Shown here: positions 1 to 8,771 of the stretch, one piece after another | Numbering within the stretch: the first letter of the stretch is position 1 | How the letters are laid out: each line of letters begins with the position of its first letter | Source: Didymodactylos carnosus | Taxonomy: Eukaryota; Rotifera; Eurotatoria; Philodinida; Philodinidae | Length of the DNA stretch: 21,184 nucleotides | Direction of reading: 5' to 3' | Assembly: GCA_905250885.1 (NCBI GenBank) | Contig: CAJNOQ010003159.1 | Location: forward strand, 1-21,184 | Notes under the pieces: model-generated | Told to the model about the DNA's origin: nothing | The model's database searches: none | The model's input: the letters and a program-made list of their open reading frames with translations, nothing else | Position numbers and translations under genes: made by a program

Positions 1-143
1 TATTAAATTCTAATAATTATTCATAGACGCATTTATTTACTATTCTCAAAATATCTGCATTTTAGTCTTAGATCCAGTCCAAATGTTATCACTTTGAGTA
101 AAAAAAACATAAAAAGCAGAGAACTTTAAATGTCTTGTAAGTG

Positions 144-1115
144 ATGTCAATAAATCGTACATATACAACCACAACACAATCAAGGATGACAGCAACTGGT
201 ACCGAATGGGAAGATCTAAAAAAACAAGCACGAATGCTTGAAAATGAAATTGATGCTAAAGTAAGTGGTCGTTCCTCTAGTGAACTTTCATTTCAAAACG
301 AAAATCGTTTAGCTTGTGTCATTTTCGAAATTATACTCCAACTATGATGCGCGTGATCATCANAATCAGTAAGACTCTGACATAGGATCCTAAGTAGGAC
401 TGAATTATAGAGTAGGAGTAAAAAGTTTTTCGTCGAAGGTAGAAGGAATTTCTAAAAGAATAATCATCATCATCACATCGATACATTGTTATCCTCAACA
501 AATTCTACTATATCTTCAAACAGTGATCGAATGTGTGAAACAATATCAATTGAAATTGAAAAACTTTTGGAAAAATTATCGGATGTAAATAAACGAATGT
601 CTGATACTGTTTCATCATTATCGGGACCAAATTTGGGTGTTACCCTCACATTACAACGTCATTGTGAAATATTACAAGATCATAGACGAGAATATGAACG
701 AACAAAAACTAATATAAGAAATTTTAAGAATCGTGAAAATTTATTAATGATCAACTCAAGTGGTATTAAAGAACCAACAATTAATGGTATTGGTCAATCG
801 ACAACAGGTACGGCCAGTGGCGGCTTAAGTTCGAGACGACAAGATAATCTTTTTAAAGAACATAGCTATATAGATAATTCAATTCGTTTAATGGACGTTA
901 ATTTCGAAATAGCATTAAAAACAAAAACAAATTTATTAGATCAACGTAAACATATGATAGCTATAAAACAAAAGGTTAATTCCTTGTCAAATAGATTTCC
1001 ATTAATTAATAATTTAATGCAAAGAATTAAAGTGAAAAAACGAAAAGATTCAGTTGTTTTAGGATTTGTTATTGCTTTATGTATTATTGTACTTTTATTA
1101 TACAAGTTTCGGTAA
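144..1115 (+). CDS. GOSR1: Golgi SNAP receptor complex member 1 (GOS28, Qb-SNARE)
   Basis: Membrane-anchored Qb-SNARE for ER-Golgi and intra-Golgi vesicle fusion. Exons read as 144-260, 313-368 and 459-1115, giving about 276 residues against about 250 in human. Exon 1 carries the family N-terminus (WEDLKKQARMLENEIDAK) and exon 2 continues with LVSFSKLYSNYDARDH, both close to human GOS28. Exon 3 carries DRMCETISIEIEKLL, LQRHCEILQDHRREYERTK, the SNARE helix with LLDQRKHM (probable zero-layer Gln), SNRFPLINNLMQRI, and a C-terminal membrane anchor (VVLGFVIALCIIVLLLYKFR). A second in-frame ATG at 186 would give an N-terminus nearer the human length; a short upstream ORF at 130-144 overlaps the first ATG. 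Intron 1 is 52 bp. Intron 2 (369-458) has GTAAG..AAAAG ends, but exon 2 as written is one base short for exon 3; an N at 363 lies five bases before the donor, so a lost base is likely. No AATAAA was seen just after the stop. Confidence 0.9.
364..465 (+). repeat. 102-bp perfect inverted repeat, left copy (spans GOSR1 intron 2)
   Basis: By eye, this stretch is identical to the reverse complement of 2511-2612. It begins one base after the N at 363. It includes five exon bases, the whole 90-bp intron 2 of GOSR1 with donor GTAAGA and acceptor CTAAAAG, and seven bases of exon 3. The ends AATCAG and ATAATC are shared by both copies and the flanks then diverge. Confidence 0.9.
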
Positions 1116-1245
1116 AACATTCGCTGCTTTTCTTTTTTGTTATCGTTCTGGATGTTATCATTCTTGTGAAAGCTTTCTATGATCGAACAATTTTTTTTCA
1201 TGCAAAAGAACAGAAAGTAAGAGTTTCATCTTCTACATTCAAATA

Positions 1246-1799
1246 CGCCAGAGGGAAGATCACCAGAAGCTTTTCTGACAAAACATAGATTTTTAGGAAT
1301 AATTTTTGGTGCTAATCAGGAATCTAATGTCCATTTCTGCTGACAGGTATTTCTTGAGTAAACCTACAGAAATCCAGTCCTTAGAGACGTACATCAAATC
1401 TTCGAATCAAGAGATTCTGATCTGTGTGTTTTGCAGAGCTCATCAGGTTCCGTATGTGAAGAAATTTAAGCAAGTATTAACAGGTTAGAAAGTTTTCAGT
1501 TTGAATTGTCGCGGAAAATCTGAATTTTTCGGCTTTGTTTTCCCTCAACCTTTCCTTAACTCTGTTAATATTTGCTTGGTATTTGCGAAAATTTCTTCAC
1601 ATACAGTGCTCAATGAGCTCTACAAAATACAGATCAGAATATCTTGATTCGAAGATTTGATGTACGCCTCTAAGGGCCGGCTTTCTATGGGTTCACTCAA
1701 GAAAGGTCTGCCAGCAGAAATGGACATCAGATGCTTGATTAGCACCAAAAATTATTCCTAAAAATCTGTTTTGTCAGAAAAGCTTCTGGTCATCTGGCG
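1246..1799. mobile_element. Long imperfect palindrome (foldback element)
   Basis: The arms 1246-1483 and 1562-1799, about 238 bp each, are inverted copies that I judge by eye to be roughly 80-90% similar, with small indels; a 78-bp loop separates them. Stretches such as AGGAATAATTTTTGGTGCTA and GTACATCAAATCTTCGAATC recur in inverted form. Both outer ends finish in CGCCAGA. No transposase is present and no target-site duplication was recognised. It is probably a non-autonomous foldback or MITE-like element, or the collapsed end of a larger element. Confidence 0.75.
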
Positions 1800-2510
1800 A
1801 GCGTCCCTCGTTAGTGACAGTTCATTTAATAAGGATAAATCGGCCAATCTTGTTTACTTTCATACATTGCTATTTTATTCTCTAACAATGACACCTTTAG
1901 ACTTGCCCTTGTGCTAGTTTTGTTTCCGGTGTACAAATACCGCTTTATCGATGGTGTTTAATTGCTCTATTTTATTCTTACATACGCGCCTTTATAGATG
2001 TTCACATCTGTAATGTTGTTTCTATTTTTGTTTAAAATTAGGGTGCCATCTGACTGTGTTTTGTTATTTTATTTATTTAAATTTACACAACACACAATTT
2101 GTTGTTGTTTTTTAATATATAATTCTTTTAGTAGTAATTTTTTTGCCATTCATTGCATCATTTATATAAACGTTCATCCTTTTTAGGATTCACTGAACAA
2201 TAGTGCCATATAAAAAACGAGGAATCTCTCCATGAAGAAATTCTTTTTTTCATCGCATAGTTAATGCTGTAAGTTTCTCGGAACAGGGTATCGAATAGCG
2301 AGTGCGTTTGGATGGAGTACTTCCAGCCAGTAATTGAAAAATCTGTCTTTTTTCTTAGCAAAAAGCTATTGTTCTACAATAGCTCTGATAGCACAAATGC
2401 TGCTTTTTTTCTATCATCTGATGTGGCTGTTTTCCTATTGCCCTATGAACTTTGTTGTGATAATATGAGAAGTCGGTTGATTGATAAAACAGTATCACGT
2501 ACAGACGAAA

Positions 2511-2612
2511 GATTATTCTTTTAGAAATTCCTTCTACCTTCGACGAAAAACTTTTTACTCCTACTCTATAATTCAGTCCTACTTAGGATCCTATGTCAGA
2601 GTCTTACTGATT
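2511..2612 (-). repeat. 102-bp perfect inverted repeat, right copy (upstream of the 2666 gene)
   Basis: Reverse-complement copy of 364-465, 53 bp upstream of the start codon of the unknown gene at 2666. It lies in spacer DNA, where no exon is recognised, so its splice-site-like ends have no evident role here. No clear target-site duplication is visible (left flank ends ACGAAA, right flank begins AACGTT). Confidence 0.9.
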
Positions 2613-2650
2613 AACGTTGAACAGCTAAACTAGTATGAGCAAAACATCTC

Positions 2651-2665
2651 ATCAATATTTTTTAG
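2651..2665 (+). promoter_or_regulatory. AG acceptor directly before start codon (possible trans-splice site)
   Basis: A T-rich tract ending in TTTTTTAG abuts the ATG at 2666. No matching cis exon was found upstream, so a spliced-leader acceptor is plausible. This is inference; a noncoding cis 5' exon would look the same. Confidence 0.4.
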
Positions 2666-5600
2666 ATGTCTATTTCGTATGGTAATCGTTTATTGTCCTG
2701 TCCTAAACGAAATGCGTTTGTTTGCCAATCATCACTATTAGAAGAAGATAATGAAATATATATTGATGACAATAATGAAATGCTACTGTATCCAAATGCA
2801 ACTATATCTGTTCTAACTACTTATTTGGCTATTGAAAAATTTCTAATTGAAACAAACCTCTCATTTTGTAATCAAAAAAAATTATTTGAATTAATTTTAA
2901 CATTAATACCAAATGAAAATAATTTATCGTTAAATAAATATTTAAAATGGTTGATAGGTCGTTTACAGCAATCAGATGAAATAACAAATCAAACACGTAA
3001 GCATCTCCTATACATCTAAAGTTAATAAATTGATTATTTTGTTCTCGTTTAGATAAAAGAAAAAGTCATAATAATAAAGATACAATCTTGAAGAAAATTC
3101 GTACAGAGAATAGTAAGGCTTCATTATTTATTATGAAAACACATTCACTTGTTCAATTTTGGGATAACTTCCACTCTTGATAAAACACTTAGGACTATGT
3201 ATAAAGAAACATGGAATATTTGTATGACGGTTTTCGAAATCAAAGGTACTAATCAAATACAAATCTGTAATACTCGCACTCGAGATTTTTTTAACGAAAA
3301 GGTACTCGAATACTAGATTTTTAAATTAAGAATTGGTCAAAATAATTTATTCTTTTCTTTTCCATGCTTTCTTCTTTCTTCAATGTGAGTAGATTGTTTT
3401 TCTGGTGTTGAAAACAATGTTGTTCTTTTCTAGTGTTATTTTGTCTTATAAGCCCTCTACATGTACTTGAACTTGTACTTGAGTTCAATTGTTGAATACT
3501 TGTACTCAGCACAAAGTAATTGGTACTCATACTCGAAAAACTATGCACTCGTCCTTCTTGTTTTTCAAGATTTTCTTAAAAACTAATATTCATAAAGTAT
3601 TTTAGTAAGTTTTCTTCCGTAGTCAAGCAACACGATCTTGACTAATGACTGACGCAAACCGGATGCCTCTATCTTCTTTCCTTCAATTGATCTTTAGGCA
3701 AATGTTTTTTTAAATTAATTCTTCCAAAAAACAGTGATGTTTCTTTTGATTTGAGACTCTTTTCTAGTATTTTATGCACCATGTTGTTAGAAGGGAGGTG
3801 TATTCTCATAAGAATTCTGTTTCTTTCTGTTTCTTCTTATTTTGGAAACTGGTTTCTCAAATAATCGTCGTATACTTACGTTAGTTTCGTAAACTATATA
3901 CACCAGACGCGATTCACCGACAAATCTTAAGATTATAAAATTTTTCTTCTATGTTGCTGAAACAAAGTGATCAGATACCTTACTCTTATTCGAAAACATT
4001 TATCTTACCACAAATAAATGCAATAAAGGTTTAGATTGATTATAGCTAAGTTTTTTCGAGGAAAATACTAGGTGGATTCTATTTCTTAATCAACTTCATT
4101 TGTCTTTTACATAGATTCTACTTGTACAACATCACAGGAACCCTGTCTACCAACGATGACAAATGGAGAAAGTAAATTGATGTACTGAATCGACCCCAGT
4201 ATTTATCTGACCTTATGTTCTAATATGTTTTTTAGCAACTACAACACATTCTCACTCAAATATCAGAACTCTTACACCATATTCGTCATCTCTCGTTCCA
4301 GTATCCATAATTCAAACGAGTGAGATATTTATTTTTTTCTTCCCCAATTTGTTCCAAGTCATACCAACTTTGCTTCGATTTTACTGTTTTAGATTCAATA
4401 TTAAATTATGCACAAAATGAACTAAATCTTAGTGATAGAATACGACAGGGTAATTGTCGATATGTAATTTTTCTATTAGAAAGGAAAACTCAAAAACTAT
4501 TCCTCAGTTTCATTCTATCATAAAGAAAACCATGGATTTCTGTGGATTCTCACTTTTGAATTTCGTTCAAGATATTACATTTAATCTTTCTATATGAAAT
4601 ATTGAAACTCTTAGAAAAAGAAAATTAACGTATAATTTTTAATACACCAGAAAATGAGTTTCTCAATTTAGTTCGAATCTAAAACATCTGATTGAAATAT
4701 TTTGTTCTTATGTCAATCTAGAAAACTTGAGATATTTGAAATTATTTGTTCTAGAACCAAACGAAAAATTAGATTCACTTGAGAATATTGTTTTAAGATT
4801 GGCTGGTAGTGTGGATGAAATCAAGCACAATTTAGTGCGTAAACAAGAGACTACAGATGAAATAAACAAAGCAATTATTCCTGACCCGATCACAAATATG
4901 AGACGAAAAAAACAGAATTGTACGTTAGAAATTGAACGTACTGAATGTATGGATAATCTACCTAAAGATTCATCAGTAATAATACCAACGGAAACAACGT
5001 CAGCAGATATTAAAGAAACAACGGTAAGAGTTTATGATCAAAAACTAAAAAAAAGTAAACAGAGTAGTTAAGAAAATTTTTTTTTTTATTTAAATAGTAA
5101 GAGTAAGCTAAAGTTAATATTTGTTGATGTATAAAATAGTTGAGATTAATTCGGACAAATTATTTTTTTCCATTCTCAGCTTGCGTTTTGCCTTTTTAAA
5201 CAAACACCTAGAAACTTTACGATTTCAAATTTTATTTAGACATTTAATGGACGAAATATGATAAAACATTTACGACCTAATATGACTATAACATCATTTA
5301 CTAGACAAGTATGTTGTGATATATTTACAAAAAATGAAATATTAGATCGACTACATATTGAAGATAATGAAAGAACAATATTTTTAAGGCGTAAGTGTGT
5401 ATAATTTCATAAAATGTCTGTTCATTTTCAAGTGTAACTGTATTTTAGATTGTATTCGTACGGCATGGAATTTATCTAATGTACAATTTAATTCAGTATG
5501 GAATAGGATTCGTACAGCTTTAATGCAACTTCGACGAGATGTTTTAGCTGGAAAATGTATGTCAAAACAAAAATATAATGGTGATAATGGTGAAATAGCA

Positions 5601-5774
5601 GAAGAAGACGAAGAACACGAGGAGGATGAACAATTAAATAGTAATAATTCATTTTTTATTCTTAATTGTCCAAGTGAAGATAATGATTCAGATTACGATG
5701 AACGTGTATATAGTAACGACGACAATGAACTTGTCTTACAACAACAAATATCTATTAAAAATGAAAAATATTGA
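2666..5774 (+). CDS. Unrecognised 455-residue protein with acidic C-terminal tail, eight exons
   Basis: Family not recognised. Exons 2666-2996, 3053-3112, 4115-4171, 4236-4319, 4393-4449, 4722-5023, 5240-5390 and 5449-5774 join in phase at every junction with GT..AG introns, so the model is solid although the function is not. Visible parts: a probably helical N-terminal block to about residue 110 (motif LNKYLKWLIGRLQQ); a basic KRK patch near 112-114 that could be a nuclear signal; a Ser/Thr-rich linker; a helical, possibly coiled-coil stretch around 210-250 (LDSLENIVLRLAGSVDEIKH); a compact module at about 298-380 containing SFTRQVCCDIFTKNEILDRL and IRTAWNLSNVQFNSVWNRIR; and an acidic run around 396-409 followed by an Asp/Ser-rich tail. 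The 298-380 module distantly recalls DNA-binding BEN-type domains, but I could not confirm that. A nuclear or chromatin role is only a guess. Intron 2 is enlarged to 1,002 bp. Confidence 0.8.
3113..4114. other. Enlarged intron 2 of the unknown gene, with ACTCG/ACTTG-rich patches
   Basis: This 1,002-bp intron is far longer than the gene's other introns. Patches at 3268-3315 and 3455-3550 are rich in repeated ACTCG, ACTTG and TACTC words (for example GTACTCGAATACT and GGTACTCATACTCG), as in the subterminal repeats of some DNA transposons. No paired termini or coding potential were found, so its origin is uncertain. Confidence 0.5.
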
Positions 5775-5975
5775 TTATAGTTTCTTTTGTTTTCTTTTCT
5801 GTTGTTTTGTGTGTTTATATGTTTGTTTTTCTTAATTCACGTGTATGTAAGAAAAACCTTATTTTGGTATTTATGGAAATAGATTATGCAGTAAAATTGT
5901 GTCTCTTGAATTGAACAATGTTTAGAGTAAACAAATTTGCTTTTCAATATTAATTGATGCAGAACGCATTTATTT

Positions 5976-5988
5976 TATTCTTTTTTAG
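5976..5988 (+). promoter_or_regulatory. AG acceptor three bases before MRPL33 start (possible trans-splice site)
   Basis: The T-rich tract TATTCTTTTTTAG is followed by AGA and then the ATG at 5992. The ORF already contains the whole protein, so this acceptor would join only a noncoding leader. That fits spliced-leader addition or a noncoding first exon. Confidence 0.4.
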
Positions 5989-5991
5989 AGA

Positions 5992-6234
5992 ATGCGTTTG
6001 ACATTAATATGTTTTGTAGCAAAATCTAGTCGACAATTACTTGTTAATTGCGAATCAATGGCAACAGGTCATCGTGTTATGCGTATTCGTGATCGAACAG
6101 AAGATAAATTAGAATTTTTATTAAATGATCCATGGATTGATCAACAAGTACTTTATAAAGAAACAAGAAAAATAAAAACACTTGAAAAACGAAAATCAAG
6201 AGAAATTAATCTAAATAAAGAGAAATTCATCTAA
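5992..6234 (+). CDS. MRPL33: Mitochondrial large ribosomal subunit protein bL33m
   Basis: Small protein of the mitochondrial ribosome large subunit. A single exon encodes 80 residues, against 65 in human. The match to the human protein runs from the start: hydrophobic N-terminus then VAKSSRQLLVNCESMATGH (human [20 protein letters not shown]), then IRDRTEDKLEFLLNDPWIDQ and VLYKETRKIKTLEKRK (human VLFVEKKKIRSL). The last 15 or so residues are an extra Lys-rich tail. The start is chosen because homology begins there and an AG acceptor lies just upstream. AATAAA occurs at 6313-6318. The preceding stop is 217 bp upstream and LYRM4 starts 281 bp downstream, all on the same strand. Confidence 0.88.
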   Translation: MRLTLICFVAKSSRQLLVNCESMATGHRVMRIRDRTEDKLEFLLNDPWIDQQVLYKETRKIKTLEKRKSREINLNKEKFI

Positions 6235-6312
6235 CCAAAACTACGTTAACGTAGTTGTGCATACACACTTTTTTTTGTTCATTTCTTTTATTAGTGATTT
6301 TCATTTGTGTGA

Positions 6313-6318
6313 AATAAA
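6313..6318 (+). terminator. MRPL33 poly(A) signal AATAAA
   Basis: Canonical hexamer 79 bp past the MRPL33 stop and about 190 bp before the putative acceptor of LYRM4. Confidence 0.5.
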
Positions 6319-6499
6319 GCTTGATCTGGTGAACCTACAATTATTTTATTGTCAATTAAATAATTTGCTGTTATATTTATTCAAGTCTACTAATTTATAT
6401 TAGTCATAGTGAATTTGTATTGGATAATTATTCTCAATCTTTTTAGATATTAGTTTATGATCTTGACAGTCAACTATTCTCACCTATTTTTTATCATTA

Positions 6500-6512
6500 A
6501 ATTTACTTATAG
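6500..6512 (+). promoter_or_regulatory. AG acceptor three bases before LYRM4 start (possible trans-splice site)
   Basis: The A/T-rich tract AATTTACTTATAG is followed by ATT and then the ATG at 6516. It is the third closely spaced gene on this strand with an AG site 0-3 bases before its start codon. Confidence 0.35.
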
Positions 6513-6515
6513 ATT

Positions 6516-8460
6516 ATGTCATCAAATCGTTTAGCTACAGTATTAATCATTTATAAACAACTTATTCGTGAAAGTAGAAACTTTTCTTTGTATAATTATC
6601 GGTACGGTGTTATTCATATGACCTTTTTTTTTACAGTTAAACATTTTTCAAAACTTGGAGAAATGTTCAAATATCTTGACAAGATTAACATGAGATGTTT
6701 GTTAGTCATATGTTGTGAAAAATCAGAATTTATCTGAAACTTTTTCGCTAATTTCAGTCGATATTGTCACTAGAAACCTTGAGAAACATGATAGTTTTCA
6801 TAGTATCACCATTTGCAGTGAGGGGTTTTTCTAGAATTTTCTTTCTTGTCCTCAGCATCCCCACAAGAACATTGGAAATTTGTTTTCTTTTTCTAACGAA
6901 AATTTATTCGGATTAAACATCCTTTTAAAAGAGATTTCGTTTATATAAAATAGGCCTAGATTTTTCATCATGATTTAAGCGAGAACAGTTGATGATACTG
7001 CCAAGAAACGTGATGAAACATCTGAGCAGTCTTTTGAACTTTTCTCCTAAAATACCAGAGTTGAGGTATAAAAACTTAGATATCTGTTCTACAAGTTCTA
7101 TTTTTGGTAAAAAGAAATGTATATAGGACCACTTTAATGCCGAGATGCAGCAAAAACAAAATAGAAAAAATGTAACGGAACATTTAGCGAGAAAAACTAG
7201 TCTTCAAATCAGAACTTTTTAATTTTTAATTTAATTGGAAACTTTCTACATTATGACTACGCATAGTTTAAGTCTGTACAACCAAAAGACGAGCAGCTTA
7301 GTAAAATCAAAAAGCACATTTTTTAGCCCACTTTTGTGTGCTTCTAATGAACTTAAAAAGAGTTTTTAAAAATGAATTCTTAATAGAAAAAGTTGATTTT
7401 AATTGTTACCACTAGAAGTATCCAAGCTAAAAAATGAATAAAATTTTTTGTTAGTATCTCAAGAATTACGAATAACTCAAGGAATGATTTTGCAGCGAAA
7501 CTAGGCACAATTATGGATAATATTCCTTGCAAAAATTCCTTCGATTTATGATGGACTGTATCAGATATGTGCGTGTCCATGTTTTATGCAGGAACAGTAC
7601 AAATGGTTTGCAAACGTCTCACATACATCAGTCTTTTCAATATTTAAAACCGAACAGAATTCCTGTTATAAAAAGTACTATTTACCTAAGAATACACTGA
7701 AAATCAATTAGGATAACGAACATCTTTGCTCTAGCATTATTCTTTACCATATTACACTTGTCGTATAGTTATCCTCCTTTAGCCAATCAGACAACTATTT
7801 AGTATTAATATATCGATTCTTTATCATTTAGAGAATATTTTATTCGGCATATCCGAGATGATTTTCGACATAATCTTGATTTAAAAGATCGATCAAAAAT
7901 TGATTTATTATTGAAAAAAGCTCAGACAAGTCTTGAAATAATTCGTCGTCAGGTATTTAATATTATGACACACCTTCTAATATACTGTTAATAACAAAAA
8001 AATCTGTTTTCTTTATACTAATTTCAAGCTAAACTCATTATTTATTTGTCTAATATTATTAGTGTGTAAAAACCTAAAAACTTTTACTTTTATTTTTCTA
8101 TTACCATAGCTCGACAATTTTTTTAACGCACTGTCAACTGTACTTATAAGTTTTCAGTCCAGTTTAGTTGAAGTTATATATACAGACCGATTCAAATTTT
8201 ATTGATTAATGTAGTACTTGATATATTTTTTACTCGACTCTTAAGACGCTAGATTCGAAAGCTTCGGTTTTTACACATTAATAATAATACATTAAAAAAA
8301 ATAAGAAGAATTTAGCTGGAATTAATAAAAATTAAACATTTGTTATTAAAATATTCTCCTATTAACAAATAAAACGAATTCATTTTTTATTTAGGTTATT
8401 ATTGATAATCTCTATAAATCACAATCATCTATTATGGAGTCTCAATGTGATAAAAAATGA
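6516..8460 (+). CDS. LYRM4: LYR motif-containing protein 4 (ISD11), Fe-S cluster assembly
   Basis: Mitochondrial adaptor that stabilises the cysteine desulfurase NFS1 and binds acyl carrier protein in iron-sulfur cluster assembly. Exons 6516-6601, 7832-7952 and 8395-8460 join in phase into 90 residues; human has 91. Exon 1 gives VLIIYKQLIRESRNFSLYNY, the counterpart of human VLALYRAMLRESKRFSAYNY, so the Leu-Tyr-Arg motif reads Ile-Tyr-Lys here. Exon 2 gives EYFIRHIRDDFRHN and SKIDLLLKKAQTSLEIIRRQ, and exon 3 gives VIIDNLYKSQSSIMESQ. Intron 1 is 1,230 bp and intron 2 is 442 bp, both large for this window; intron 2 holds a small TIR element. AATAAA lies at 8569-8574. The gene follows MRPL33 on the same strand. 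Confidence 0.92.
6602..7831. other. LYRM4 intron 1, no recognised content
   Basis: A 1,230-bp intron. I searched it for inverted repeats, coding exons and RNA genes and saw nothing convincing; a 66-codon minus-strand ORF at 7380-7580 has no recognisable domain. The size suggests an old, decayed insertion. Confidence 0.5.
8063..8277. mobile_element. 215-bp MITE-like element in LYRM4 intron 2
   Basis: Perfect 12-bp terminal inverted repeats, TGTGTAAAAACC at 8063-8074 and its reverse complement at 8266-8277. The outer flanks are TTAG on the left and TTAA on the right, consistent with a TA or TTA target site. There is no coding capacity. It lies between LYRM4 exons 2 and 3. Confidence 0.6.
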
Positions 8461-8568
8461 GGAGATTATTATTTGTCTGTTTCTATTTTTTTTTTAAATA
8501 ATATAACCCTTCGTATGACGAAGATGATTTGTTTGTATAAAACAAATTTTTGTTTGATTTTGATTATG

Positions 8569-8574
8569 AATAAA
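8569..8574 (+). terminator. LYRM4 poly(A) signal AATAAA
   Basis: Canonical hexamer 109 bp after the LYRM4 stop codon. Confidence 0.45.
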
Positions 8575-8771
8575 CAGTGTTCTTTGTTTTCTATTTTCCA
8601 TTCAATTCAAAAGTTTTGACCGTTTAGATAGTATTTGTTAAGAATGAAAATTGGATAATAAACGTTTGCAACAAATGAATTTTCATAATAACAGTTGTTA
8701 CAACAGTGTTTAGCGTATCCATGTTTTATGTGTACAACATCCAACCTTTTCATTTCATTCTATTTAGATTA

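Larger units (their letters stand above)
1116..2665. other. GOSR1 to 2666-gene spacer
   Basis: About 1.55 kb without a supportable gene. It holds the long palindrome at 1246-1799, the right 102-bp repeat copy at 2511-2612 and an AG acceptor-like site ending at 2665. T-rich runs fill 2000-2200. Short ORFs here have no intron structure or recognisable domain. Confidence 0.7.

Noticed and set aside
1306..1488. ORF inside the left arm of the palindrome
   Set aside because: No domain, and the mirrored arm does not preserve it; a by-product of the repeat.
364..2612. One transposon bounded by the 102-bp inverted repeats as its TIRs
   Set aside because: The interval contains the native 3' exon of GOSR1, which continues homology from exons 1-2 on the left side, so it is unlikely to be the body of an inserted element.
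2511..2612. Spliced-leader RNA gene near the 2666 gene
   Set aside because: No leader-donor plus Sm-site arrangement and no match to a leader sequence that I could recognise; the segment is explained as the inverted repeat copy.
3321..3548. 75-codon Ser-rich minus-strand ORF in intron 2 of the unknown gene
   Set aside because: It arises from the ACTCG/ACTTG-rich repeats and lies within a well-defined intron.
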